NCBI RefSeq assembly: GCF_026341125.1
Contig: NZ_JAPEOR010000002.1
Span: 3,155,001-3,219,000, forward strand
Direction of reading: 5' to 3'
DNA length: 64,000 bases
DNA from: Streptomyces sp. NBC_01142
GTDB lineage: Bacteria > Actinomycetota > Actinomycetes > Streptomycetales > Streptomycetaceae
Position numbers and translations under genes: made by a program
Notes under the pieces: generated by a model
Seen by the model: only the letters and a program-made list of their open reading frames with translations
What the model was told of the DNA's origin: nothing
Databases searched by the model: none
Shown: piece after piece, positions 25,984 to 35,118 of the stretch
How positions within the stretch are numbered: the first letter of the stretch is position 1
Layout: each line of letters begins with the position of its first letter

Positions 25984-27444
25984 TCACTTCTTGCTGTCGA
26001 TGACCGCCTGCATCACAGCCTTGGCGATCGGGGCGGCCAGACCACCGCCGGAAATGTCGTCGCGGCTGGCGTCGCTGTCCTCCACGACGACCGCCACGGC
26101 GACGGGCGATCCGCTGTCCGTCTTCGCGTACGAGATGAACCACGCATACGGGTTCTTGCTGTTGTTCTCGCCGTGCTGGGCGGTGCCGGTCTTGCCGCCG
26201 ACCGTGATGCCGTCACCCATCCGAGCGTTGCTGCCGGTGCCGTTCTCGACGACGTTCTCCATCATCTGCTGGAGGAGCTGCGCGTTCTTCGCGGAGAGCG
26301 GCTGGCTCATCTCCTCCGGCTCGTTCTGCTTGATGGGGTCCAGGCTGGGCGACTCCAGAGAGTCGATCATGTACGGCTTCATCAGCTTGCCGTCGTTGGC
26401 GATCGCGGCGGTGACCATGGCCATCTGGAGGGGAGTGGTGGCGGTGTTGAACTGGCCGATCGAGGACAGCGCGTTGCCGGGGCGGTCCATCTTCGTGTCG
26501 TAGACGGAGGCGGCGGAGCGGACCGGTGTGAACTGCTCGGCGTTGAAGCCGAACTTCTCGGCCGTCTCCACCATGTTGTCCCGGCCGACCTTGTCACCGA
26601 GCTTGGCGAAGACCGAGTTGCAGGAGACTTTCATCGCGTCGTTCAGGGTGGCGTTCTCGCAGCCCTGCGCGTGGTTGACCATCTTCGTGCGCGTGTTGGG
26701 CAGGATGTACGGCTCTTCGGTGTCCGTCGGCGCGTTGATGTCGTCGACCTTGCCGTGCTCGAGGGCCGCTGCCGCGGTGAGCACCTTGAAGGTGGATCCG
26801 GGCGGATAGACCTCGCGCAGCGCGCGGTTCAGCTTCGGCTTGTCCTTGTCCCGCTCCAGTGCCAGCCACGCCTTCTCGTCCTTGCCGGAGTAGCCGGCGA
26901 AGCTGGCGGGGTCGTACGAAGGGGTGGAGGCGAGCGCGAGGATCTTGCCGGTCTTGGGCTCGATGGCCGCGACGGCACCCTTCTTCGAGCCGAGACGCTC
27001 GAAGGCGGCCTTCTGCGCGGCACCGTTGAGGGTGGTGACGACGTTGCCGCCCACCTTCTTCTCCCCGGTGAACATCGCCATCGTGCGGTCGAAGAAGAGC
27101 TGGTCGCTGTTGCCGGTGAGGATGCCGTCCTCGATCTTCTCGATCTGGTTGGCGTCGTAGGCCTGCGAGGCGTACCCGGTCACCGGGGCCCACATGGGGC
27201 CGTCGACGTAGGTGCGCTTGAACTTGAAGTACGTGTCGTTCGAGTCGACGGAGCCGGTGATGGGCTTGCCGTCGACGATGATGTTGCCGCGCTCGGCGGC
27301 GTACCGCTCGATCTGGACCCGCTTGTTCCGCGTGTGCGTATTGAGCGTTTCGGCCTCGACGTACTGCAGCCAGTTGGTGCGCACCAGCAGTGCGAGGACG
27401 AGGAGGCCGCAGAAGATCGCGATCCGGCGCAGGGGCTTGTTCAC
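25984..27444 (-). CDS. pbpA: Class B penicillin-binding protein 2 (PbpA)
   Basis: This 486-residue transpeptidase has an N-terminal anchor (IAIFCGLLVLALLV), a dimerisation region, and the transpeptidase motifs STFK (217-220), SCN (274-276) and KTG (418-420). It cross-links peptidoglycan and is the PknB-linked PbpA of actinobacteria. GTG 27444 overlaps the rodA stop, so the shape-elongation-division glycosyltransferase and transpeptidase are translated together. Confidence 0.94.
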   Translation of the reverse strand: MNKPLRRIAIFCGLLVLALLVRTNWLQYVEAETLNTHTRNKRVQIERYAAERGNIIVDGKPITGSVDSNDTYFKFKRTYVDGPMWAPVTGYASQAYDANQIEKIEDGILTGNSDQLFFDRTMAMFTGEKKVGGNVVTTLNGAAQKAAFERLGSKKGAVAAIEPKTGKILALASTPSYDPASFAGYSGKDEKAWLALERDKDKPKLNRALREVYPPGSTFKVLTAAAALEHGKVDDINAPTDTEEPYILPNTRTKMVNHAQGCENATLNDAMKVSCNSVFAKLGDKVGRDNMVETAEKFGFNAEQFTPVRSAASVYDTKMDRPGNALSSIGQFNTATTPLQMAMVTAAIANDGKLMKPYMIDSLESPSLDPIKQNEPEEMSQPLSAKNAQLLQQMMENVVENGTGSNARMGDGITVGGKTGTAQHGENNSKNPYAWFISYAKTDSGSPVAVAVVVEDSDASRDDISGGGLAAPIAKAVMQAVIDSKK

Positions 27445-28856
27445 GGTCGGACCACCTGGGTCATCTCGGCGTCGGGGGACGGAGCGGGCGCGGGAGCGGG
27501 ACGGCGCGCGGTGTCGCTGATACGGATCAGGATGGCGATCAGGGCCCAGTTGGCGAGCACGGACGAACCGCCGTACGCGACGAACGGCATCGTCATACCG
27601 GTCAGCGGGATGAGGCCCATCACACCGCCGGCGACCACGAAGACCTGGATGGCGAAGGCGCCCGAGAGGCCGATCGCCAGCAGCTTGCCGAAGGGGTCGC
27701 GGGCGGCGAGAGCGGTACGTACGCCGCGCTCCACGATCAGGCCGTAGATCAGCAGGAAGGCCATCATCCCGGCGAGACCGAACTCCTCACCGAAGCTGGA
27801 GAGGATGAAGTCGGAGTTGGCGGCGAAGCCGATCAGGTCGGAGTTGCCCTGGCCGAGGCCGGTGCCGAGGACACCGCCGGAACCGAAGGACATCAGGGCC
27901 TGGCCGATCTGGTCGCTCTGCTCCCAGGTCTTGTCGGCGAACGGGTTGAGCCAGAACTCCACGCGCTGCTGGACGTGGGGTTCGAAGGTGGCGACGCCGA
28001 CCGCGCCGACCGCGGACATCACGAGGCCGAAGACGATCCAGCTGGTGCGCTCGGTGGCGACGTACAGCATGATCACGAAGAGGCCGAAGAACAGCAGCGA
28101 GGTGCCCAGGTCGGTCTCGAAGACCAGGATGAGGATCGACATCGCCCAGACGACCACGATCGGTCCGAGGTCGCGGCCGCGCGGAAGGTAGAGCCCCATG
28201 AAGCGGCGGCTGGCGAGTGCCAGGGCGTCCCGCTTCACCATCAGATAGCCGGAGAAGAAGATCGCGATGATGATCTTCGCGAACTCGCCGGGCTGGATGG
28301 TGAAGGGGCCGAGACTGATCCAGATCTTTGCGCCGTTCACCGCCGGGAAGAACACCGGCAGGATCAGCAGGACCAGGGCCACCGCCATCGAGATGTAGGT
28401 GTAGCGCTGCAGGATGCGGTGGTCCTTCAGCACCATGAGCACGCCGACGAAAAGGGCGATGCCGATTGCCGAGTACATCAGCTGCTTGGGGGCGTCGGGG
28501 CTGAAGGAGCCGGGACCGAACCTGGACTCGATGCGCTCGATCAGTCGCTGGGACTGGTCGAGCCGCCAGATCATCACCAGGCCGAGGCCGTTGAGCAGCG
28601 TCGCCAACGGCAGCAGCAGCGGGTCGGCGTACTTGGCGAACCGGCGCACCACGATGTGCGCCACGCCGGCGAGCAGTCCGAGGCCGAGCCCGTACCCGAG
28701 CACTCCGGTGGGCAGTTCGCCATCGATGGCGAGACCCACATTGACGTACGCGAACACCGGAATGACAACGGCGAACGCGAGCAGCATCAGCTCGGTGTTG
28801 CGACGGCTCGGTGCTTCGATTGCGCCGATCGTAGTGGTGTTGGTGACAACGCTCAT
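27441..28856 (-). CDS. rodA: FtsW/RodA/SpoVE family peptidoglycan polymerase
   Basis: This 471-residue polytopic membrane protein has about 12 helices. The family signature is present (MAFLLIYGLIVERGV; SGAFAIQVFVVAGGVMGLIPLTGMTMPFVAYGGSS). Asp/Lys-containing loops such as WISLGPFTIQPGEFAKI match the SEDS polymerase. It polymerises lipid II with its paired PbpA. The C-terminal tail is Pro/Ala-rich and cytoplasmic. Confidence 0.93.
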   Translation of the reverse strand: MSVVTNTTTIGAIEAPSRRNTELMLLAFAVVIPVFAYVNVGLAIDGELPTGVLGYGLGLGLLAGVAHIVVRRFAKYADPLLLPLATLLNGLGLVMIWRLDQSQRLIERIESRFGPGSFSPDAPKQLMYSAIGIALFVGVLMVLKDHRILQRYTYISMAVALVLLILPVFFPAVNGAKIWISLGPFTIQPGEFAKIIIAIFFSGYLMVKRDALALASRRFMGLYLPRGRDLGPIVVVWAMSILILVFETDLGTSLLFFGLFVIMLYVATERTSWIVFGLVMSAVGAVGVATFEPHVQQRVEFWLNPFADKTWEQSDQIGQALMSFGSGGVLGTGLGQGNSDLIGFAANSDFILSSFGEEFGLAGMMAFLLIYGLIVERGVRTALAARDPFGKLLAIGLSGAFAIQVFVVAGGVMGLIPLTGMTMPFVAYGGSSVLANWALIAILIRISDTARRPAPAPAPSPDAEMTQVVRP

Positions 28857-28881
28857 GGTGGAGAAGGCCCCCTACGGCCGA

Positions 28882-30375
28882 TTACTGCTTTCCGCAGTTC
28901 GAGGCCAGCTTCTGCTCCTCCTCCGAGAGGCTGGGACTCGGAGTGGGAGTAGCTGCGGTCGGCTTGGTCTTGGCATTCTGGGTCGCGGGCTTGCCGATGG
29001 CGCCACCGGCCTCGCCCTCGCCGGGCGGCGGAGTGCTCGCACGATCGGCGGCCTCACGGCGCTGCTCGTCCTTCTTGCAGGCGGCCGCCTGGTCGGCGAG
29101 CCCGTTGATCTTCTTGCGCGCCGCGCCGAGGCTGTCCTCGGTGATCGTGGCCTCCACCTGCTTGCGCTGGTAGGGCGGGAGGTACTTGAGTTCGATCTCG
29201 GGGTGGTCCTCCTCGACCTTCGAGAGCGAGACCCAGGCCAGGTCCTGGCTGATCCCCTGGTAAAGCGCGACGTGCTCGTCGTTGGATCCGACGAAGTACT
29301 GGGTCTGGGTCCAGCGGTAACCGCCGTACAGACCGCCGCCGATGACGGCCAGCGCGAGCACGATGTAGAACGATCTCTTCAGCCACTTGCGGCCGCCGGA
29401 CGGCTTGCTGAAGTCGTCGTCGGTGTATGCCCCGAAGCTGCCTTCGGGCGGCATCCCGCCGTAGCCCGCGCCGTCGCCGCTGCCGGGCGGGCCGAAGCCG
29501 CCGGGCTGCGGGGGGACGGGCCGGCCGAGGCCGGCGGCGCGTCCCGCCGGAGTCTGCATGGCGCCGTTGTCGTTCAGCTGGAGCTGGTTCTCGGCGACCG
29601 CTCCGACGACGACCGGGGTGTCGTTGAGCTGGGCGGCCAGGGTGTCGTTGGTGTCCGTGTCCAGGACGTCGGCGACGATGCAGGTGATGTTGTCGGGACC
29701 GCCGCCGCGCAGGGCAAGCTGGATCAGGTCCTGAATGGTTTCCTGCGGGCCCTGATAGCTGGCGAGGGTCTCCTCCATTGTCTGGTGGGAGACGACGCCC
29801 GACAGTCCGTCGGAGCAGATCAGATACCGGTCGCCGGCCCTGACCTCACGGATGGAGAGGTCGGGCTCGACATGGTCGCCACTGCCCAGCGCGCGCATCA
29901 GCAGGGAGCGCTGCGGGTGAGTGGTGGCTTCCTCTTCGGTGATCCGGCCCTCGTCGACCAGTCGCTGCACCCAGGTGTGGTCCTGGGTGATCTGGGTCAG
30001 TACGCCGTCGCGCAGCAGATAGGCGCGCGAGTCGCCGACGTGCACGAGTCCGAGGCGCTGGCCGGTCCAGAGGAGGGCAGTGAGCGTGGTGCCCATGCCC
30101 TCGAGCTGGGGGTCCTCCTCGACCATCAGCCGGAGCTGGTCGTTGGCGCGCTGCACGGCCGTACCGAGCGACGTGAGGATGTCCGAGCCGGGCACGTCGT
30201 CGTCGAGCGTGACGAGGGTGGAGATGACCTCCGAGGAGGCCACCTCGCCGGCGGCCTGGCCGCCCATGCCGTCGGCGATGGCCAGGAGGCGGGGGCCGGC
30301 GTAGCCGGAGTCCTCGTTACCCTCCCGGATCATGCCCTTGTGCGATCCGGCGGCGAAGCGCAGAGACAGACTCAT
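28882..30375 (-). CDS. pstP: PP2C-type Ser/Thr phosphatase (PstP-like)
   Basis: This protein of about 497 residues starts at ATG 30375. PP2C motifs are all visible: REGNEDSGY, IADGMGGQAAGEVAS, TTLTALLW, VGDSRAYLL, CSDGLSGVV and GGPDNITCI, with the Asp residues that bind two Mn2+. A membrane helix (FYIVLALAVIGGGLYGGYRW) follows, then an external domain and a Pro/Thr tail. It removes phosphate from PknB and its substrates, including the FHA proteins encoded upstream. Confidence 0.94.
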   Translation of the reverse strand: MSLSLRFAAGSHKGMIREGNEDSGYAGPRLLAIADGMGGQAAGEVASSEVISTLVTLDDDVPGSDILTSLGTAVQRANDQLRLMVEEDPQLEGMGTTLTALLWTGQRLGLVHVGDSRAYLLRDGVLTQITQDHTWVQRLVDEGRITEEEATTHPQRSLLMRALGSGDHVEPDLSIREVRAGDRYLICSDGLSGVVSHQTMEETLASYQGPQETIQDLIQLALRGGGPDNITCIVADVLDTDTNDTLAAQLNDTPVVVGAVAENQLQLNDNGAMQTPAGRAAGLGRPVPPQPGGFGPPGSGDGAGYGGMPPEGSFGAYTDDDFSKPSGGRKWLKRSFYIVLALAVIGGGLYGGYRWTQTQYFVGSNDEHVALYQGISQDLAWVSLSKVEEDHPEIELKYLPPYQRKQVEATITEDSLGAARKKINGLADQAAACKKDEQRREAADRASTPPPGEGEAGGAIGKPATQNAKTKPTAATPTPSPSLSEEEQKLASNCGKQ

Positions 30376-30504
30376 GCGCACCTCGCCCGTCGGTTCGGGG
30401 TACAGCCGGTCTCGAGCCACACTGCCCACCCTCCGGTCGGGAGCCCGTCCCGGTCCGCTGTCGGGACCGCTGCGGCTCGCTCGCTCCGCTCGCTCATTGT
30501 CGTA

Positions 30505-31017
30505 CTACTTCCGCAGCTCGATGACGGTCTTGCCGATGCGGATCGGCGCGCCCAGCGGAATCGGTGTCGGGGTGGTGAGTCGGGTCCGGTCGAGATATGT
30601 GCCGTTGGTGGACCCGAGATCCTCGACGATCCACTGGCCGTCACGGTCCGGGTAGATCCTGGCATGCCTGCTGGACGCGTAGTCGTCGTCCAGCACGATC
30701 GTGGAGTCGTGCGCACGGCCCAGCGTGATCGTCTGGCCCTGCAACGCCACCGTGGTGCCGGTGAGGATGCCTTCGGACACGACGAGTTTGGTCGGCGCCC
30801 CGCGGCGCTGGCGGCCCGCGGGCTGCTGGCGCTGTTGCGGTGGTGCCGCTTGCTGGCGCGCCTGCTGCGGACGTGCGTCGGCATTGCGGCGTGAGCCGCG
30901 CTGCGTGACGCGCGTACCGAACAGGTCGCTACGGATGACCTGGACGGCCACGATGACGAACAGCCACAGAACAGCCAGGAATCCTAGCCGCATGACCGTA
31001 AGGGTCAGCTCTGACAT
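30505..31017 (-). CDS. fhaB: FHA domain protein FhaB (FipA-like)
   Basis: This 170-residue protein has an N-terminal membrane helix (LGFLAVLWLFVIVAVQVI), a Gln/Pro/Arg-rich linker and a C-terminal FHA domain with LGRAHDSTIVLDDDYASSRH and DLGSTNGTYL, the phosphothreonine-binding loops. It recruits phosphorylated partners to the membrane at sites of growth and septation. Its stop lies 129 bases ahead of the phosphatase start; a CGCTCGCTC repeat fills the gap. Confidence 0.92.
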   Translation of the reverse strand: MSELTLTVMRLGFLAVLWLFVIVAVQVIRSDLFGTRVTQRGSRRNADARPQQARQQAAPPQQRQQPAGRQRRGAPTKLVVSEGILTGTTVALQGQTITLGRAHDSTIVLDDDYASSRHARIYPDRDGQWIVEDLGSTNGTYLDRTRLTTPTPIPLGAPIRIGKTVIELRK

Positions 31018-31027
31018 TGCCCCCGCT

Positions 31028-31885
31028 TCACCCTTCGGCTTGCCGGTAAACGATGGTGGTGCTGCCCACGACGATCCGCGAGCCGTCGCGGAGCGTAGCG
31101 CGGGTGGTGTGCTGCCCGTCTACCACGATGCCGTTGGTAGACCCGAGATCCTGGATCGTCGAGGGCGTTCCGGTCCGGATCTCACAGTGCCGGCGCGATA
31201 CGCCGGGGTCGTCGATCCGCACGTCGGCGTCGGTGCTGCGACCCAGCACCAACGTCGGGCGGGAGATCTGATGGCGGGTGCCGTTGATCTCGATCCAGCG
31301 TCGTACTTGGGCGCCCGGCATGGGGCCGGGGCCCGGCGGGCGCCGGTCCGCTGCGGGACTGGGGCGCCGGTCCTGGGACAGGCCGGGCGGCGGGGCCGCC
31401 GGCATGGGAGGTGCGCCGGTCGGCGGGTAGCCGTAGCCGCCGCGGGCGCCGCCCTGGGGGGCGGCGGGGGCCGCGGGGCCGGCAGCGGCGCGCTCGGGGG
31501 ACTGTGACGTACTCGACGCGAGAGTGCGGCTGCGCACCCGGTACAGACCGGTGTCGAGGTCGTCCGCCTTCTCCAGGTGGACCTTGATGGGGCCCATGAA
31601 GGTGTAGCGCTGCTGCTTGGCGTAGTCGCGGACCAGGCCGGACAGCTCGTCGCCGAGCTGGCCGGAGTACGGGCTCAGGCGCTCGAAGTCGGGCGCGCTG
31701 AGCTCGACGATGAAGTCGTTGGGAACGACCGTTCGCTCGCGGTTCCAGATCGTGGCGTTGTTGTCGCACTCCCGCTGAAGGGCGCCCGCGATCTCGACCG
31801 GCTGGACCTCGGACTTGAAGACCTTGGCGAAGGTGCCGTTGACCAGACCTTCGAGACGCTGCTCGAAACGCTTCATGACTCCCAT
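31028..31885 (-). CDS. fhaA: DUF3662/FHA domain protein FhaA
   Basis: This 285-residue cytoplasmic protein opens the operon. Residues 1-130 are the DUF3662 domain (FEQRLEGLVNGTFAKVFKSEVQPVEI), a Gly/Pro/Ala linker follows, and the C-terminal FHA domain carries LGRSTDADVRIDDPGVSRRH and DLGSTNGIVV. FhaA binds phosphothreonine on PknB targets such as MviN and tunes peptidoglycan synthesis. AGGAGGTGCCCC precedes the ATG. Confidence 0.93.
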   Translation of the reverse strand: MGVMKRFEQRLEGLVNGTFAKVFKSEVQPVEIAGALQRECDNNATIWNRERTVVPNDFIVELSAPDFERLSPYSGQLGDELSGLVRDYAKQQRYTFMGPIKVHLEKADDLDTGLYRVRSRTLASSTSQSPERAAAGPAAPAAPQGGARGGYGYPPTGAPPMPAAPPPGLSQDRRPSPAADRRPPGPGPMPGAQVRRWIEINGTRHQISRPTLVLGRSTDADVRIDDPGVSRRHCEIRTGTPSTIQDLGSTNGIVVDGQHTTRATLRDGSRIVVGSTTIVYRQAEG

Positions 31886-32201
31886 GGGGCACCTCCTCGG
31901 TCGTTGCGGTCCTGGTACTGCTTACTGATCGTATCCACGCGTCGGGAAATCGGCTGGTTCCCCTTGTCTGCCCCGTCGATGAGTGTCACCTCTCACACGG
32001 ATCGTAGAGGCGGCCTCCTGACAGTGTCCCGCACCCGGGGTGCACCCTGGAGGAGTGGGGGGAGGCCGCCTTCCGTTCCCTGTTCGCTCGTCGGCTCCGC
32101 GAAACAAATCGGATGTGAATCCACCCTGGGCACCGTGCTAATCTTCCGGATGTCGCCAGGCGCTCACACAAACCAGTGAGAGAGCCCAGCACACCACTCT
32201 T
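31886..32201. other. Promoter region between fhaA and tRNA-Leu
   Basis: No gene is visible. It must carry the minus-strand promoter of the fhaA-pknB operon and the plus-strand promoter of tRNA-Leu; a TAATCT -10-like box at 32139-32144 fits the latter. A GGAGGCCGCC segment near 32070 repeats in inverted form near 32010 (GGCGGCCTCC). Confidence 0.4.
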
Positions 32202-32284
32202 GCGCGAGTGGCGGAACGGCAGACGCGCTGGCTTCAGGTGCCAGTGTCCTTCGGGACGTGGGGGTTCAAATCCCCCCTCGCGCA
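32202..32284 (+). tRNA. tRNA-Leu(CAG)
   Basis: The 83-base class II tRNA has acceptor GCGCGAG/CTCGCGC, anticodon arm CTGGC-TTCAGGT-GCCAG (anticodon CAG), a variable arm GTGTCCTTCGGGACGT and T arm GGGGG-TTCAAAT-CCCCC. The discriminator is A and no CCA is encoded. Confidence 0.97.
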
Positions 32285-32290
32285 CAAGAC

Positions 32291-32325
32291 AGAAGCCCCG
32301 TAGGTCATCGACCTACGGGGCTTCT
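32291..32325 (+). terminator. Terminator after tRNA-Leu
   Basis: AGAAGCCCCGTAGGT pairs perfectly with its complement across CATCG, starting 7 bases after the tRNA. Confidence 0.85.
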
Positions 32326-32460
32326 GCGTTGCCCGGGGGCCGCCGCCGGGGTACGGGCGGGGTGGACGGCTGTGGGATGTGCGACTGTGCGACGTTCGTC
32401 GCTCCGGGGCGCGACGAAAGTGGGCGGTGGGCGGCGGGTCGCGCTGCCTAGGGTGCGGGC

Positions 32461-34317
32461 GTGAACGAGTCCGTGAACGAGTCATCGAAGATCCGGGCCG
32501 ACGGGAACAGCCGGGCGGGGAGGCTCCGCGGACGGAAGTACGGGGTCTGGAACAGGCAGGTCTGGAACGGTCGGGCCCGTGGTGTCCGCGCCCGGAATCA
32601 CCGTGTCTGGAATCGCTGTGTCTGGAATGTCCGGGCCTGGAATCTCAGAGCCTGTTGGAAGTGGCTGGCGACGCCCGAGCTCTGGACGCCGCGGCGGACC
32701 GCCGGCGAGATGGTGCTCGCCCTCGTGCTGGGCCTCATGGCCGCCGGGACCGAGGAACTGCTGGGCAGCGAGGGGCTGCGGCTGGTCGGCGTGGGCGTGG
32801 CCGCCGCCGTGCTGTCCCTGCTGCGGCGGCGGATGCCCGCGACGGTGCTGGCGGTCACGGGGGCGCTGACACCCGTTCTGAGCGGGTTCGCTCTGCTGCT
32901 GATACTCGTGGGGTGGTCGGCGGGGCGCAGGATCGTGGGCGCCGGGCGGGCGCTGGCGGCGTTCACCGTCGCGTACGCCCTCCTCGTCGGCGTCATGCTC
33001 GTGGACGGCTGGTCACAGCAGTCACAGATGACCCAGGTGCTTCTCACCACTCTGTACTTCCTGGCGACGACGGTCGTGCCGGGTCTGGCCAGCCGCTACT
33101 GGACACAGCGCCGGACCCTGCTGCATGCCCTGCAGGAGCGCAACGGCCAGCTGCTGCGCGAGCGCGCGATGGTGGCCGGACAGGCGCGTCTGCGTGAGCG
33201 GCAGCGGATCGCCCAGGACATGCACGACAGCCTCGGCCATCAGCTTGCGCTGATCTCCGTGCACACCGGAGCCCTGGAGGTGGACCCCGAACTGACCACG
33301 CGGCAGCGGGAGGCGGTCGGGGTGTTGCGGGACGCGTCGGTTACCGCGATGCATGAGCTGCGTGAGGTCGTAGGGATCCTGCGGGACGGCGTTGAGGCGC
33401 CCGTTCCGGTGGACGAGTCGGGCCGTGCCGCGCGCGGAACGGCCGGTATCGGGGGACTCGTCGAGGCGGCGCGGACGGCGGGGAACACGGTGGAGCTGCG
33501 GTGTACGGGCGAGGCGCGGCCACTTGCCGCGGCGGCCGACCATGCGGCGTACCGCATCGTTCAGGAGGCGCTGACCAATGCCTATAAGCACGCTCCCGGC
33601 TCGGCGATAGGCGTCGAGCTGAGGTATGAGCCGGACTCTTTCGTTGTCGAGATCGTCAATGGGGCGATGGGGGCGCCGATGCCCGGCGAGGTGGTCAGTG
33701 GCGGGCAGGGGCTGACCGGGCTGCGTGAGCGGGCCCGTCTGGTCGGCGGCATGGTGCACGCGGGGCCCGCGGACGGCGGGGGCTTCAGAGTGGCGGGAGT
33801 GCTGCCGTACGGGGCTGTCGAGGCGGCGCCGTTCGTTTCTGAGGAGGACGACTTCCGCCAGCAGTTGCCGAAGAGTCCCTTCAGGAACGGGGGTCCGGTC
33901 ATGGACTGGACCGTCTCCGAGCGGGAGCTGGCGAGGGACGCAAGAACCGGAAGCGGCGGCGGAGTCGCGATGGGGTGCGGGATCGCGCTGGCGGCGGTGC
34001 TGGTGCTCGTGGTGGCGGGAGTCTTTGGACTGGTCTTCCTGGTGGGTGCGTTGAACAAGGGGATGATCGAACCTGATGAGTACGAGAGCGTCAGGGTCGG
34101 GATGACTGAGGACGAGGTACGCGACCGGCTGCCGAGCGGGGACACCATCACGACGCTCGGACTGCACGGGAAGGGGCCGGCGAAGCCCGAAGGTTCCGAT
34201 TGTCTGGTGCTGATGTCGACAGATGTGGGAGACAGCGTCGATACCGAGCCGGTGTTCCGGTTCTGTTTCAGGGACGGCAAGCTGATCGAGAAGCAGTCCT
34301 ACGAAGTCAGCCGGTAG
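32461..34317 (+). CDS. Sensor histidine kinase with N-terminal repeats and C-terminal BamE-like domain
   Basis: This 618-residue NarL/DesK-type kinase has a dimerisation box ERQRIAQDMHDSLGH (His255) and a HATPase with N373 (AAYRIVQEALTNAYKHA) and GGQGLTGLRERARLVGG. Several helices at residues 84-210 form the membrane sensor. Residues 29-61 are a degenerate VWN/AWN repeat (GVWNRQVWNG, HRVWNRCVWN). Unusually, after the ATPase there is another membrane helix (504-530) and an external domain beginning YESVRVGMTEDEVRDRL that resembles SmpA/BamE. GTG 32461 is chosen; GTG 32473 is possible. It pairs with the response regulator 20 bases downstream. Confidence 0.88.
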   Translation: MNESVNESSKIRADGNSRAGRLRGRKYGVWNRQVWNGRARGVRARNHRVWNRCVWNVRAWNLRACWKWLATPELWTPRRTAGEMVLALVLGLMAAGTEELLGSEGLRLVGVGVAAAVLSLLRRRMPATVLAVTGALTPVLSGFALLLILVGWSAGRRIVGAGRALAAFTVAYALLVGVMLVDGWSQQSQMTQVLLTTLYFLATTVVPGLASRYWTQRRTLLHALQERNGQLLRERAMVAGQARLRERQRIAQDMHDSLGHQLALISVHTGALEVDPELTTRQREAVGVLRDASVTAMHELREVVGILRDGVEAPVPVDESGRAARGTAGIGGLVEAARTAGNTVELRCTGEARPLAAAADHAAYRIVQEALTNAYKHAPGSAIGVELRYEPDSFVVEIVNGAMGAPMPGEVVSGGQGLTGLRERARLVGGMVHAGPADGGGFRVAGVLPYGAVEAAPFVSEEDDFRQQLPKSPFRNGGPVMDWTVSERELARDARTGSGGGVAMGCGIALAAVLVLVVAGVFGLVFLVGALNKGMIEPDEYESVRVGMTEDEVRDRLPSGDTITTLGLHGKGPAKPEGSDCLVLMSTDVGDSVDTEPVFRFCFRDGKLIEKQSYEVSR

Positions 34318-34337
34318 CCGTGGCTGTGGGGGTACAT

Positions 34338-35114
34338 GTGACGGATTCGTCGTCGGGGGCGGGCGGGCCGGGATCCGCGGGTCTGCCCGGATCCGCGGGT
34401 CTGCCCGGATCCGCGGGTCTGCCCGGATCCGCGGGTCTGCCGGGATCCGCGGGTCTGCCGGGATCGTCGATCAGGGTCGTGATTGCGGATGACGAGCCCC
34501 TCATCAGGGCGGGAATCCGGATGATCCTCACCTCGGACCAGGAGATCGAGGTCGTGGCGGAGGCGGCGAACGGGCGCGAGGCGGTCGATCTGACCCGTTC
34601 GCACCATGCCGATGTGGTGCTGCTCGACATTCAGATGCCGGTCATGGACGGGCTCACGGCGCTGGGTGAGCTGCGCAGGGCGGTGCCGGCGGCGCGGGTG
34701 ATCGTACTGACGACCTTCGGTGAGCGGGAGAACGTACTGCGGGCGCTGGAGTACGGGGGCGCGGGGTTTCTGCTGAAGGACACGGCGCCCGCGGAGCTGA
34801 TCCGGGCGGTGCGGGCGGCGGCTGCGGGAGATGCGTATCTCTCCCCGGCAGCGACTCGGCACGTGGTGGATCAGCTGGCCTCGGGGCGGGCGGCGGCGCG
34901 CAGTGAGGCGGCTCGAGCGCGAGTGGCGGCGCTGAGCGGGCGTGAGCGGGAGGTGCTGGCGCTGCTCGGGGAGGGGCTGTCCAACGCGGACGCCGGGCGA
35001 CGACTGCATATGAGCGAGGCCACGGTGAAGACGTATGTGAGCCGGATCCTGGCGAAGCTGGAGTGCGAGAACCGGGTGCAGGCGGCCCTGCTGGCGCGCG
35101 ACGCGGGGCTGTGA
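34338..35114 (+). CDS. NarL-type response regulator with GSAGLP repeats
   Basis: This protein of about 258 residues starts at GTG 34338. The first 43 residues are a linker with five GSAGLP hexapeptides. The receiver domain follows (VVIADDEPLIRAG; phospho-acceptor Asp97 in DVVLLDIQM; Thr in VLTTFG; Lys in LLKDT), then a LuxR-type helix-turn-helix (LSGREREVLALLGEG, SEATVKTYVSRILAKL). It acts with the upstream sensor kinase. The target genes are unknown. Confidence 0.9.
   Translation: MTDSSSGAGGPGSAGLPGSAGLPGSAGLPGSAGLPGSAGLPGSSIRVVIADDEPLIRAGIRMILTSDQEIEVVAEAANGREAVDLTRSHHADVVLLDIQMPVMDGLTALGELRRAVPAARVIVLTTFGERENVLRALEYGGAGFLLKDTAPAELIRAVRAAAAGDAYLSPAATRHVVDQLASGRAAARSEAARARVAALSGREREVLALLGEGLSNADAGRRLHMSEATVKTYVSRILAKLECENRVQAALLARDAGL
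34371..34460 (+). repeat. Five 18-bp tandem repeats inside the response regulator gene
   Basis: Units of GGATCCGCGGGTCTGCCC (with CCC/CGG variants at the end) occur five times in frame and encode GSAGLP. Near-identity of the units suggests recent expansion and likely length variation between strains. Confidence 0.9.
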
Positions 35115-35118
35115 GCGA

